Translations under genes and position numbers: made by a program
The notes under the pieces: generated by a model
Database searches by the model: none
The model's input: the letters and a program-made list of their open reading frames with translations, nothing else
What the model was told of the DNA's origin: nothing
Assembly (NCBI RefSeq): GCF_020520425.1
Contig: NC_079491.1
Location: forward strand, 46,118,027-46,182,026
Direction: 5' to 3'
DNA length: 64,000 bases
Source: Spinacia oleracea
Taxonomy: Eukaryota > Streptophyta > Magnoliopsida > Caryophyllales > Amaranthaceae
Shown: one piece after another, positions 33,944 through 46,513 of the stretch
Numbering within the stretch: position 1 is the first letter of the stretch
How the letters are laid out: each line of letters opens with the position of its first letter

Positions 33944-36900
33944 ATGGCAAACAACAATTCATTCAACATTCGATCAATTCTCGAAAAGGAGAAGTTGAAC
34001 GGGAAAAACTTCCTTGACTGGCAAAGGAACTTGCAAATAGTTCTTATGCAGGAAGAAAAGGAGTATGTCCTAGATGAGGCGATGCCCGAAGCTGCAGGCG
34101 ACGGGGTCACTCAGGCAGCCCTCAATCGTTGGATTGATGCCAACAAGGATGTGAAATGTCTAATGCTCGCCACCATGAGTGCGGATCTGCAGAAAACGTT
34201 CATCAACTCAGATGCTTTCACAATCATCAGTGAGTTGAAGAACATGTTCCAAGATCTGGCTCGAGTCGAAAGATTCGAGACTCATAGGCAAATTCTTGAG
34301 ACCAAGCTTAAGAAGGGCGAGCCCGTAAGTCCACATGTTCTCAAAATGATTGGACTCATTGAGAATATGAGTCGGCTGGATCAGCAATTTTCTCAGGAAA
34401 TGGCTATAGACACCATCCTCCATTCTCTTCACAGCGGGTATGATCAGTTCAAACTGAACTACAGCATGAATAGTCTGGACAAACCGCTCACTGAGCTTCA
34501 CGGTATGCTGAAGACCGCTGAAAAGACGCTCAAAAGTGATAAGCAGGATGTGCTTATGGTGCGTGGGGGCAAGTTCAAGAAATCTGGAAAGAAGAGGAAT
34601 GCTAAGAAAGGTGGCAACAAGGCCAGCCCAACTAAGCAAACTGGCGCCAAATCTGTAAAGAGGAAGGTTAGTCAACCCACTTCTGAATCCGAATGCTTCT
34701 ACTGCAAGAAGAAGGGGCATTGGAAGAGAGATTGCTTGAAGCTAAAGGAAGATCAGATGAACGGAACAGTCGTTCCATCTTCAGGTATTTTCGTTATAGA
34801 CTGTATACTTGCTAATTCAACTTCTTGGGTATTAGATACAGGTTGTGGCTCACACTTATGTTCCAATCCACAGGGACTAAGAAGAAGTAGAAAGTTAAGC
34901 AAGGGTGAAGTCGACCTACGAGTGGGAAATGGAGCACGGATTGCTGCATTAGCTGTAGGAACTTACTATCTATCGTTGCCCTCCGGGCTAGTTTTGGAAC
35001 TGGAAGAATGTTTCCATGTTCCAAGTCTTACTAAAAACATCATTTCAGTTTCTTGCTTAGATGCTAAGGGATTTTCCTTTTTAATAAAAGACAATAGTTG
35101 TTCGTTTTATTTTAAAGAGATGTTTTATGGATCTGCTAGATTAGTCAATGGACTTTATTTATTAGATCACGACAAACAAGTATATAACATAAATACCAAA
35201 AAGGCCAAAAAGAATGATTCAGATCTCACCTATCTGTGGCATTGTCGATTAGGCCATATAAACTTGAAACGCTTAGAAAGACTTCAAAAGGAAGGAATTC
35301 TAGAACCATTTGACTTAGAGGATTATGGTAAATGCGAATCATGTTTACTTGGCAAAATGACAAAGCAACCTTTCTCTAAAGTTGGAGAAAGAGCAAATGA
35401 ACTATTGGGTTTAATCCATACAGATGTATGTGGACCAATGAGTACAAATGCTAGAGGTGGTTTCAGCTACTTTATCACTTTCACTGATGACTTCAGTAGG
35501 TATGTCTACCTAATGAAGCATAAGTCTGAATCCTTTGACAAATTCAAGGAATTTCAGAGTGAAGTAGAGAATCAATTAGGCAAGAAGATTAAGGCACTGC
35601 GGTCTGATAGAGGCGGTGAATATCTGAGCTATGAATTTGATGACCATCTGAAAGAATGTGGAATTCTATCAGAATTGACTCCTCCTGGAACACCACAATG
35701 GAATGGTGTGTCGGAACGAAGGAACAGAACCTTGCTAGACATGGTCAGGTCAATGATGGGTCAGGCCAAACTTCCATTAGAATTTTGGGGACATGCACTA
35801 AATACAGCTGCACTCACTATAAATAGAGCTCCGTCTAAAGCTGTCGAAAAGACTCCATACGAATTATGGTTTGGAAAGCCTCCAAATGTGTCTTTTCTTA
35901 AGATTTGGGAATGTGAAGTATACGTCAAACGATTAATTTCAGACAAACTTCATCCAAAATCTGACAAATGTATCCTTGTGGGCTATCCAAAGGAAACAAA
36001 GGGGTATTACTTCTACAATACATCTGAGAACAAGGTGTTTGTTGCTCGAGATGGTGTCTTTTTGGAGAAGGATCACATTTCCAAAACGACAAGTGGGAGA
36101 AAAGTAGACCTCGAAGAAATTCGAGTCGAACAACAAACTCTAGAGAATGCTCAAGATGACATTCAGGATGAAACTCAGAGATCTTTAGAAGAATCTGGAG
36201 AGAATCATGGTCAATCTAGAAATGTTACCCCGCGTAGATCGCAAAAATATAGATCTCAACCGGAAAGGTACTTAGGTATTTTGACGAACGAGAGCTATGA
36301 CGTTCTATTACTTGAAAGTGATGAACCTGCGACTTACAAACAAGCTATGACGAGCCCTAGCTCCAAGCAATGGCAAGAAGCCATGCAATCTGAATTAGAC
36401 TCCATGTCTGAAAACCAAGTATGGGATTTGGTCGATTTGCCAGATGGCTACCAAGCCATTGGAAGCAAATGGGTTTTCAAACTGAAAAAGGACAAGGATG
36501 GGAAACTTGAAGTTTTCAAAGCTAGATTGGTTGCAAAAGGTTACAGGCAAGTCCACGGTGTGGATTACGATGAAACCTTTTCACCAGTTGCAATGCTAAA
36601 GTCTATTCGGATAATGTTAGCAATCGCTGCATATTACGATTACGAAATATAGCAGATGGATGTCAAAACTGCTTTCTTAAACGGCGTTTTAACAGAAACT
36701 GTGTTTATGACACAGCCTGAAGGTTTTGAGGATCCAAAGAATGCTAAAAAGGTATGCAAGCTAAAGAAGTCAATCTACGGATTGAAGCAGGCATCCAGGA
36801 GCTGGAATATACGTTTTGATGAAGCAGTCAGTGACTTTGGTTTCATCAAGAACGCGGACGAATCTTGTGTATACAAGAAGGTCAGTGGGAGCAAAATTGC

Positions 36901-37903
36901 TTTCCTAGTATTATATGTCGACGGCATATTACTTATCGGAAATGACATTCCTATGTTGAACTCTGTCGAGATTTGGCTTGGGAAATGTTTTTCGATGAAG
37001 GATCTAGGAGAAGCACAGTACATATTGGGCATCAAGATTTACAGAGATAGGTCTAAAAGGATGATTGGACTTAGTCAAAGCACTTATATCAATAAGGTGC
37101 TTGATAGGTTCAAGATGGCGGACTCCAAGCGAGGCTACCTACCCATGTCTCATGGAATGACTCTAAGCAAGACTCAGTTCCCAAAAACACTTGATGAGCG
37201 TAGACGAATGAATGGGATTCCATATGCATCATTGATTGGTTCAATAATGTATGCTATGATATGTACACGCCCGGATGTTGCGTACGCACTCAGTGCTACG
37301 AGCAGATACCAGTCAGACCCAGGAGAGGCGCATTGGACTGCTGCCAAGAACATTCTGAAGTACCTGAAAAGGCACAAATATGACTTCCTGGTCTATGGTG
37401 GAGATGATGAATTAATTGTTAAAGGCTATACGGACGCAAGTTTCCAAACCGACAAAGATGATTTCAGATCACAGTCTGGGTTTGTCTTCTGCCTCAACGG
37501 AGGAGCAGTAAGCTGGAAAAGTGCTAAGCAAAGCACCATTGCGGATTCTACAACTGAAGCGGAGTACATCGCTGCACATGAAGCAGCAAAGGAAGCTATA
37601 TGGCTAAGGAAGTTCATAGGTGAACTTGGTGTAGTCCCCTCCATTAAAGGACCAATAGCCCTGTATTGTGACAATAACGGAGCTATTGCACAGGCAAAAG
37701 AGCCTAGACACCACCAGAGAGTCAAGCATGTACTTCGTAGATTTCACCTTCTACGAGAGTTCGTTGAAAGAAAAGAAGTCGAGATAAGCAAAATTGGAAC
37801 TGATGACAACATATCAGATCCATTAACTAAACCTCTGCCGCAGGCGAAGCACAACTCGCACACTGCAGCTATGGGAATCAAGCATGTTGGAGAATGGCTT
37901 TGA
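33944..37903 (+). pseudogene. Copia A gag-pol polyprotein, one internal stop
   Basis: The start is ATG 33944 (MANNNSFNIR), not an ATG 31 codons upstream whose leading residues lie in the leader. Domains by residue: gag ~1-250; zinc knuckle CFYCKKKGHWKRDC 251-264; protease with D298 (DTGCGSH); integrase zinc domain near 430-480; integrase core D494, D555, E591 (35 residues between the last two); RT from ~800; RNase H from ~1160 (YTDASF, TEAEY); stop at 1320. Codon 903 is TAG (36650-36652) where relatives have TGG before QMDVKTAFLNG. The RT motif YVDD is YVDG (36914-36925), which removes a catalytic aspartate. Everything else is open. A complete element would encode capsid, protease, integrase and RT for copying itself via RNA. 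This copy could at most supply gag, protease and integrase. Confidence 0.93.
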
Positions 37904-38750
37904 TGTCTCTATTTAATGTTTTAAAGTTTTAGAGTTTAAATCTTTGTAAAACATTATTGGTTAATCATTCACAATAAATGAAAAGAATTCATTTTTCCAT
38001 TTAATTTGTGGTTTATTAAATGATGAGTCCCTTCAATTTGACGATATATTCAAGATAGACTGTCAGGACCAGTCCTGTGACTAAGAAATGTCTATCAAGT
38101 GAACTTGAATGTCAAAGGTTGAAAATGGTCCCTAATCGGAGTTTTCTATAAAATTGGACGCATAGAAAACGTTAGACGATTAGAATGCAAGATGACTAGT
38201 AGTTCTGTTTCTTGAACTATGTGGACATGGCAATGTCATAATCATTTGCATAGATACTTACTTTGGGAAGACTAGTATCGAACAAGACCTATGAAACTTT
38301 ACTGTAAGAGATGAAAATCTGTCATAAGTAAATTTCATTAAATTATTAGACACTAAATCCTCAATACCTGAGTGGTTTGAGATTACTTGTTTGAGAACTG
38401 GTTGCTTTGACGTTGACCAACCGTCGCACCGTAAAAGGAGGCTATAAAGGCAACGCTCAGGTAATCACCTATCAAACGAAGTCTAATCTCAAGATCGCAA
38501 GATTGGGATTGTCCTCCCATAAATCGGGATGAGATGCTTAAAAGTTGTACAAGGCCACTCGGAGAGCTAGAAACTGTGAAATGCATGGCCGTGCTCGGAT
38601 GAATCATAGGCTATAATTATCTGTTTATTTGATCAGTTGAACTCTGAAACCGAGGAACACCTCTGGACATAATAAGGATGACAACTCTTACCTTATGTTC
38701 AAGAGCAAGCATCGAGCGACAAAGGAATTAGGAAATGCACACTTGTCCCT
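37904..38750 (+). other. 3' untranslated region of Copia A
   Basis: Non-coding, homologous to the same region in A2, B and C. No frame of interest. Confidence 0.8.
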
Positions 38751-38767
38751 AAGGACAAGTGGGAGAC
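38751..38767 (+). promoter_or_regulatory. Polypurine tract of Copia A
   Basis: AAGGACAAGTGGGAGAC directly before the 3' LTR. It is the plus-strand primer of the family, conserved in A2, B (reverse) and C. Confidence 0.82.
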
Positions 38768-40198
38768 TGAAGGAAATAATGCCCTTGGTCCAAGTATGCA
38801 TTCTATGTTAAGTCTAATAAATGCGGTTCAGTATTAATTAACAAGTTAATAATTCAGTGAGATCAAGTGAGCTGAATGCCTAGCTAGAGGCCGCTTCAGT
38901 TCAAGTGGAATTAATGATATTAATCCACAGCTTACTCTTGACTGAACCCGTAGGGTCACACAAATAGTACGTAAACGGATCAAGTATTTAATTGCATTAA
39001 ATACTCCATCTATGAATATTCGGAATCGACGGATCTTGGTTTCAGTGGGAGCTGAGATCGTCACAGGCAAGAAATGAATACTCCGGAAACGATGATATTA
39101 CCGGAAACGGAAATATGGATCGTATCGGAAATATAAATATTATCCAAGTCGTAGATGTTGCCGGAAACGGAAACATGGTACGTATCGGAAAATATTATCG
39201 GAAATGGAAATATTGCCAGAATCGGAAATATTGCCGGAAACGGAAATATTGTCAGAATCGGAAATATTATCGGAATCGGAAAATAATTCCGGAAACGGAA
39301 ATATTAAATGTTTGTTCGAAACGGAAATTAATTCCGGAATCGGAAATATTAAATATTTTTCGTATCGGAAATGAATTCCGGAATCGGAAATTTAATCGGA
39401 AGCGTATCGTACGAATAAGCATCGGACGAGGCCTGCCGGACGAGGGCCCAGCACGAAGCCAGACCATCGCCCAGCAAGCCAAGCGCGCCACACGAACAGC
39501 CAAGGGCACGCCAGGCCCAGCGCAAGGCCAGGCCCAGCAGGCCGTGGCAGCGCGCACAGCGCGCGCAGCGCGCGCAAGAGCTACGTGGGCTTGTAGCTCG
39601 CGTAGGCCTCGCTGCGTGGGCTGCTCGCACGCACGCGCATGGGCGGCCCATCGTGGTTGCCGTGTGTGTGTGCGTAAGTGTTTGTGTTCATGCACGATTC
39701 CTAAAACGTGCAGAGTTCGGTTAATGATTAAATTCCTAATTCTATTTGATAAATTAATTAATTAGAGTTCTTGTAGGATTCTAGGTTTAATTAATTTGTA
39801 TCTGAATAGGATTCCAATTCCCTTTCCATACCCCTATAAATATGTGGCTTGGGCTCACAATTTATAACGAGTTTTCAAAGTATTCAATGTGAGTTTTTGA
39901 GAGAAAAATTCAGTCACACATCTTGCTCAAAAGTGTCGAAAATTCTAGTACCTTAAGGGCGATTCTAGTTGCTCAATCTTAAGGCGGATCCGGACGTGCT
40001 GTGGACTATCTACGGAGGGACGACACTTGGAGTCCTAAAGACTTGTTCTTGTTCGGTTCGGGCGCAGCTAGGGAGGGCACGCAACAAAGAGTATGCATCT
40101 AAATTATGCTATATGATTATGTGTAAATAATATGTAATCCTGGGTTAATGGTTGTTTCCGCATGATTTATGTAATATCATATGTATCATAACCTAACA
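38768..40198 (+). repeat. 3' LTR of Copia A
   Basis: 1431 bp, about 0.8% different from the 5' LTR. Differences include one 4-bp shortening of an AATT repeat near 39760. TATA box at 39835-39840. Confidence 0.93.
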
Positions 40199-40203
40199 TC
40201 CAG

Positions 40204-42538
40204 GACCCCAAAAGTCCTAAATCCTTAAGAAGCTTTAGCATGTCTTAAGTAGTTTAAGATTTTAGGTAAGCAAAACCTATTGCTAGTAATCTCCAAATTA
40301 CTCTTGGTTAATAAATTAATACCATAATTTATCCCATTGCCACAACATAATGACATTGTTTTTTGAGTTGAAACCACAATCAACGTGCTCCTTTAGGACG
40401 CCTTACCACCTAAGTCAACTAAAATAGCACCTCGCTTTAGCGTAAACCTACTACTTTAGATCCTTAGATTTTTGTAAGTGCTTGATTTGGAAGGCAATTT
40501 TTAAACTCAATATTACTTTTGACCTAGTTGTTTATATGTTGGTTCGATTATTTAGTGAACTTAATCTAATCGAGTCATATGAAACAACCTGTTCATGCAA
40601 AGCATACATTCATACATTCACGCATAATATATATATTAAATTGCATAAATAAATGGTGATCTAGTATGGCCCAAAACTTCTTGTCTTGAAGCATCCAATC
40701 TTCATCACCTCCTTGTTAGCTTGGCATCGTCTTGAATCTTCGTTCAAATGCTAACTTAAAGTTCTAAACTTAGAAATACTTGAAAATAATAAATGACATC
40801 AAAATTTCCATGGTACGCAGACCATATTTAAAACTTTACATTCAAAGATAGAACGGTACGCAGACCGTATTTAACTATCCTAAATTGGCCATACTAGTCA
40901 CTTGGAGTACCTGCATTACATAAAATATATATTCTATGCATTCACCCATTCGTGTGCTAAAACGAATGGCCCATATTTATATGCAAGTATTTACATGAAT
41001 TAATTAAAATTCACGTTCACATAAACGCGTCCTAAAAGATTAATCAATTTCCAAATTATTAATCCTTAGACTTTATTCTAATTAAAATTGAATTTAATTA
41101 AAATAATGGGACCTACGAAAATAATTAAAATAATTATTTCATTTTAATTTCATTTAGTGGCTCCCACTCAAACCAATAATTATTCCGGATAATTAATTAT
41201 GAAATATTAAATTAAAACTCGCGGCCCGGCCCAAGCAAATAAAATATTAAATTAAAAATCCCGTTAGCCCAAATTAATGCAAATATACGAAGCCCAACGA
41301 AATAAACAATTTTCAACGAAAAAAGTCCGATTACGTAGTTGGGCTAGGCTTGCGCCCAGCCCTATGCCTTGCGTGTGGCCCAAGAGGCGCACGAGCAAGG
41401 CTCGCACACCCCAGGCCTTCGCGCGCGCGCGTGCCCGCAGCCATCGATGCCCCTGCGCTGCGTGTTGTGCTTCGTGCGCTGGACGTCGCATGGCTCGTGC
41501 CTTGCTTTGTCGCAGCCCCTTGCAAGAAATGCCTGCCCCATCCTCGCCCAGCGCGCACGAGGCACGCAACACGCTTGCTGCTGCCCGTGTCGCTACGGCT
41601 CGGCCTTCGTGTAGCAGCCCGTATGGCTCGACGAGCCATACGTCCACCACACTCGTGTTCGTGCCTTTGGTTCGTGATACGGACCAACTCAATTAAAAAT
41701 AAATTTAATTTCACGAACTTGCATTAATTTTATTTTTCAAAAAGTTACGATTTTTATTTTCGAAAAACAACGATTTTTAACGATTTAATAAACTCCAACG
41801 ACAATCCAATTCCGTAAAATTATTAAATCAAGGGCTAACAATATTCAAACTTTTAAGAACGAACGAATCAACATTAAAGTTTGAACTTTTAATTAATAAA
41901 ATCCGAAGCTTTAAATCGTTCTTTACATTTAAATTTCAGATTTTTAATAATTTGGTTTAAGTGCGACTAAAATTAACGAAACCATTCAAAATTTTAATAC
42001 AATAATTTTTAAATATAGCCACTTACCCATGAAATTATATCCCCTTTCCCAATTAACCGAATTATTAAACCAAAATTAATTAAAATTCAATTAGGGTTTC
42101 AAATTTTACGAATTGGGGAAAGGAAAAATTAGGGTTTATACTTATCGGAAAAATCTAAAAAATAATCATAGATCAAGAATATACCCAGCAACATTGTGTC
42201 AAAATTTCAAGCAATTCCGAGTAGTTTAGGTCGACCTTTTAATTGAATTATTGTCCGACACTTTTAATTTTTAATGAAAAATTAACAAAAACGCCCAAAA
42301 AACGATACTTCGAGGCCTGTTTTTGCAATTCCGTTCTCATGGGTTGATCTTAGAAAATTCTTTTCAATGAGATTAGGGTTTTAAAACTCGAAAAAACGAA
42401 TATTTTTGATTTCGGACCTGATTATTACGCAATTCATCCAATAATTCGTAAAAATTCCGAAAATTCAACAAAAACCTCAAAATTTTTGACAGATGCAAAA
42501 ACAATAAAATCATGCTAATTCATGCTTTGAATACATAA
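40204..42538 (-). other. Leader of Copia B
   Basis: Untranslated leader on the minus strand, AT-rich apart from a GC-rich block at 41220-41690 whose frames on both strands are compositional. Its layout resembles the Copia A leader: GC block, then the folded segment at 40661-40897 towards gag. Gag itself is not recognisable beyond the Copia A insertion. Confidence 0.7.
40661..40897 (-). ncRNA. Structured leader segment of Copia B
   Basis: CTAGTATGGCC and GGCCATACTAG form an 11-bp closing stem, again with TGA/TCA extension past one bulge. Two hairpins lie inside: ATGGT-ACGCAG-ACCAT (40810-40825) and ACGGT-ACGCAG-ACCGT (40853-40868). The second differs from the first by a T:A to C:G pair exchange, preserving the stem. 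Confidence 0.55.
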
Positions 42539-42552
42539 GGCTCATGATACCA
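42539..42552 (-). promoter_or_regulatory. Primer-binding site of Copia B
   Basis: The minus strand reads TGGTATCATGAGCC, one base from the LTR. It has the same one-base expansion relative to initiator tRNA-Met as in Copia A. Confidence 0.75.
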
Positions 42553-42553
42553 C

Positions 42554-43588
42554 TGTAGGGGAACATTTAAACATAATAACATGTGCGGAAACAATCCCCA
42601 AAGCCAGGAAACATATATAAAGCACATATTAAGCAAACTTACATTCGAAGCGTGTTTTCCACAATAATCTGTCAACGAACACGAACAAAGAACTCCAATT
42701 TTTGTTCCTCTACTTGATTCACCGACACGACCAGATCTGTCTTGATTATCGTAGCTTAGACAATCGATCAAGATACTTTGCTTTTGGGAAGAACTCACTT
42801 TGGAGGCACAGAGAGAATTAGGGTTCTCTGTGTCTAGGGTTTGAGTAGTATGAATTGTGTGTTGGAAAAATACAATTGACCTATTGTATTAATGATGTAA
42901 TCGGCCAAGAATAAAGAGCCTTGACCGGCCACATCACACAAGCACACGGACCACACAACCCGCGCCCAGCGACACACTACAGGCCGAAGCCCACATCGCG
43001 CGCGCCGAGCAGCTGGGCCGTGGGCCTGCTCGCTCGTCGCTGCGTTGCTTGCGCTGTTGCGTGCTCGCCCCCAATGGGCTGGCCTTGCTCGTCTTTGCTC
43101 GCGAGCTTGCTGGCTCGTTGGGCCTTGCACGCTTACGTGCTTGGCTCGACGGGCCGGCAACTCCGATGCCCTTCGTATTCGCGATTTAATATATTTCCGA
43201 TATATTATTTATCGTTTCGTATACGACGAATCACCGTCGTACGATACGATTTATTCGTGTCGCCCAGCTTACGAATATTCGCGATACGATATACAATTCC
43301 GATGCAAGGTCGTATCGTATAATACGTTTCCAACTTAATTCCCGAAAAGCTATTAAATGAATTTCCGATTCATTTAATCCGGTGATCTGTTACGTGTCAT
43401 TGGTGTGACCTTGTAGGTTCAGTCAAGAGTAAGCTGTGAGTTCAATATCCATTAGACCTCACTCATCGGAAGTATTGCTCTAGCTAGCTGTTCCGATCAC
43501 TTGATCTCACTGAATTAATTGTTCGCAATTAATCTGAACCTTTGGTATTAGACTTAATGCACCTTGGGTGAAAGAAATATTTCCCTCA
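42554..43588 (-). repeat. 5' LTR of Copia B
   Basis: 1035 bp, minus strand TGAGGGAAATATTTC ... CCCCTACA, highly similar to 23626-24662. It shares the GC-rich block (42950-43165) and palindrome-dense stretch (43165-43330). Confidence 0.88.
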
Positions 43589-43593
43589 GTTCA

Positions 43594-44264
43594 AAGCATA
43601 AAGGGAAAGCTAGTAGAGACAAGTGGTTAGTATTCGTGAGAACTGCAGTATAGCCTACGCTATACGGTTAACTGAAATCTACATTTTTATTTCTTTCATC
43701 ACCCTATAAAATTATTCACATGATTTTTTATATTGCTCACGATTAATAAAATAATCTCTAGACAAATATTTTATTACTAGGTACCTTTAATCATTCTAAA
43801 TCACCTTATTCCATTGTTTTAGTTAATAATCTGTGCATTAAAACCAACTCAGATTAGTAATGTAGTCTAACGCTTGTCCCTTTCGTCGTCACGTTGAACT
43901 AGTAAGGACTACCGCGTGGGCTAATGTCGGACTGTCCTCGTATTAGTTAATGTGCCATGAACTCTCAATCTCCGCTCTGCTGGATGTACGTTGAGTAATC
44001 TCCATGACAGGGATCACAAGGGAGCCTATGGCCGTTGTGAATCAAATATGTCTACCCTTCGGTCATATCACAATAACCGAGTTTTGTCAGTTTTCTTCAT
44101 TGTAGTTGTAAAACTGAATGACGACTCCTAAAGACTAGTAAAGAGAGACTAACGCCCACAGTTAGTTCCGAATTTACTTAATATGATTGCAACACCCCGA
44201 GGAAATTCGTTCGAGCAATTTTCGTCAGAAGAGCACGCTCGTCCTATTTTTCGACGCCCCCACA
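43594..44264 (+). repeat. Solo LTR, right part
   Basis: Continuation of 22741-23625 after the Copia B insertion. It ends TTTTTCGACGCCCCCACA followed by CTACC, where Copia C resumes. No coding content. Confidence 0.7.
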
Positions 44265-45028
44265 CTACCCATGCCACATGGCATACATCTAAGTAAGACT
44301 CAATGTCCCAAGACATCTGATGAGCGTAAAAGATGAGTAAGATTTCACATGCTTCCGCTATTGGATCTATCATGTATGCTATGATTTGTACAAGGTCGGA
44401 TGTTTGGTTCGCATTCAGTTCAACGAGCAGGTACCAGTCATACCCAGGAGAGGCGCATTGGACTGTTCCCAAGAATATCCTAAAGTACTTGAAAAGGACA
44501 AAGGATCAATTTCTGGTCTATGGTGGTACTGATGAGTTGATTGTTAAAAGTTATACGGATGTAAGCTTCCAAACCGACAGAGAGAACTTCAGATCACAGT
44601 CGGGTTTTGTGTTTTGCCTCAATGGCGGAGCAGTAAGATGTAAAAGTGCCAAGCAAAGCACTATGGCGGATTCTACAACTGAAGCCGACTACATTGTTGC
44701 CTCAAATGCAACAACAGAATTTGTTTGGATTCGGAAGTTCATTGAAGAACTTGAGGTTGTGCCCTCCATAAAGGGGCCAGTGGCTCTATATTGAGATATT
44801 AGTGGAGCCATTACCCAGACAAAGGAGTCTAGGAGCCACCAGAAGGTCAAAAACGTAATACGGTGATTTCACATACTTCGAGAAATCGTTGAACGAAGAG
44901 AAATCGAGATTTGCAAGGTTGGAATTGACGGCAACGTCGCGAATCCATTGACTAAACCGTTGCCACAAGTGAAGCACAACGCACAAGTAGCAACCATGGG
45001 AATCAAGCATATTGGAGAATGGATTTAA
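44265..45028 (+). pseudogene. Decayed Copia C RT end and RNase H, right part
   Basis: Continues the frame left at 22740, from CCCATGCCACATGGCATA (PMSHGM region in Copia A). The long open piece 44333-44794 holds GSIMYAMICTRSDV, YTDVSFQTD and TTEADY, i.e. the end of RT and RNase H with its Asp and Glu. It ends at a TGA (44792-44794) where Copia A has a cysteine codon. Beyond it the frame can be followed with defects to a TAA at 45026-45028. Confidence 0.87.
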
Positions 45029-45876
45029 TTTTTTAAGTTTGCTTTTAGAAAATTTATTAGATCTATGTATAAAACAATTGTTTTAACCATTTCATATTTT
45101 TAAAATTTTAAGTTTCATATTCATTTAATTTTGGTTTGGTATTAAATGATAGAAGTCAAAATTATTCAAAGCATTCAAGTGGGTTGTCAACATGGATTCT
45201 TTGACAAAGAAACACCAATAAATGAACTTGAATATTGAAGTCACGAAGGATCCATAATCCATGTCATTAAAAGGTTGGACGAACAATGACTAATGAAGAA
45301 TAGATTGCAAGTAGATTTATAATTCAGTTTCTTGAATTAAATGAGACTTGAATGTCAAAAATCTTTTGGATAGATAATTATTGGATCTAGTATCGGATTT
45401 ACCATGAGAACACTTTAAGAGATTAAATTCTTGTCATAAGTTGTTCTCATTAATGGTGATTAGAACCTTTCGTCAAAACATGAGTAAATATGATTGCTTG
45501 TTGTAGGATTAGTTCGCTTTGATGCTCGCTAAACGTCGCACCGTAAAAGGAGACTATAAAAGAAGTATTCAAGTGCATTATGAATCAAATTAAGTATTCA
45601 TATATTACAAGATTGGATTCTCCTCCTATTTTTTATAGGATATGGTGTTGTTTTGTAACAAGGCCTCTTGGAGATTTAGATAATGTGAAAATGCATGGCC
45701 GTGATCATAATAGTTAAGGCTTAACCTTCGGTAAAAGTTTTACAGTTGAACTCAGTAATCGGAGAAACACTTATAGACCTAATAAGGATGGTTTAGATCT
45801 TACTTTATATCCAACAAGTAATAGTAACCAACAAAGGAATGCAAATGCACACTTTTCTATAGGACAAGTGGGATAC
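45029..45876 (+). other. 3' untranslated region and purine tract of Copia C
   Basis: Homologous to the 3' UTR of Copia B. It ends GGACAAGTGGGATAC (45862-45876). Confidence 0.75.
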
Positions 45877-46513
45877 TGAAAGAAATGTGTCCTTCACCCA
45901 GTTTGGATTAGTCTAATACCAAGGTTCAGATTAATTACGTATAATTAATTCAGTAAGATCAAGTGATCGGAACAGCTAACTGGAGCAATATTAGGCTCCC
46001 ATCTTAATCTTGATTGAACCTAAAAGGTCACACCAATGACATAAAACACATTTCCAGATTAAAGGAATCGAAAATTCATTTAATGTCATTTCGGGAAATT
46101 AGTTAGGAAAACATAATTATACTATGAGACGTTGAATCGTAAATCGTATATCGTATTGTATATATTCGTAAGCTAGGCGAAACGAAAAATTGTATCGTAT
46201 GATGTTGTATCGTATTGTACTATACAACAAATAAATTGTCGAAAGATAATTTAGACGCAAGACGAAGTGCAACCTACGAGCCGAGTGCACCAGGAACTCG
46301 AGGCCCATGGGCGCAACTGCATAGCAACGAGCAAGCAAGCAACACAACAGCACGGAAAGCCCATCGATGGCCTGTTGCGTGTGTGCTTGTGCAAGAAGGC
46401 CAAAGGCAACGAGGCAGCAGCAGAAGTGCTGGTCAAAGCGCGGCCCACGGCCCAGCGTGCTGTGCTCACCTCCGTGTGGGCTTGGTGGCCGGTCATCTTG
46501 GTCGGTTGGTGTA
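45877..46513 (+). repeat. 3' LTR of Copia C, truncated
   Basis: TGAAAGAAATGTGTCC onward. It follows the Copia B LTR, including a decayed palindrome-dense stretch (46120-46240) and a GC-rich block, up to GGTCGGTTGGTGTA. There it breaks off before a G run, and the LTR's 3' part is missing. Confidence 0.75.

Larger units (their letters stand above)
29583..40198 (+). mobile_element. Full-length Copia element A
   Basis: 10.6 kb with two LTRs (29583-31016 and 38768-40198), primer site, 2.9-kb leader, a 1319-codon gag-pol frame, 3' UTR and purine tract. It is flanked by TCCAG on both sides (29578-29582, 40199-40203). I count about eleven substitutions and two small indels between the LTRs, near 0.8%, which points to a recent insertion. 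It lies in the decayed pol-to-leader region of Copia B. It is dead as it stands because of the defects in gag-pol. Confidence 0.95.
23626..43588 (-). mobile_element. Copia element B (complete ends, decayed, interrupted by Copia A)
   Basis: Minus-strand element with 3' LTR 23626-24662, decayed pol to 29582, an insertion of Copia A (29583-40198 plus duplicated TCCAG), leader 40204-42538, primer site 42539-42552 and 5' LTR 42554-43588. It is flanked by GTTCA on both sides (23621-23625 and 43589-43593), an exact 5-bp target duplication inside the solo LTR. Its own length without the insertion is about 9.3 kb. The LTRs differ at more positions than those of Copia A, so it is older. Confidence 0.88.

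Noticed and set aside
41264..41727. Overlapping frames on both strands in a GC-rich block
   Set aside because: The block sits in the untranslated leader of Copia B. Long frames in several phases reflect base composition, and no domain is seen.
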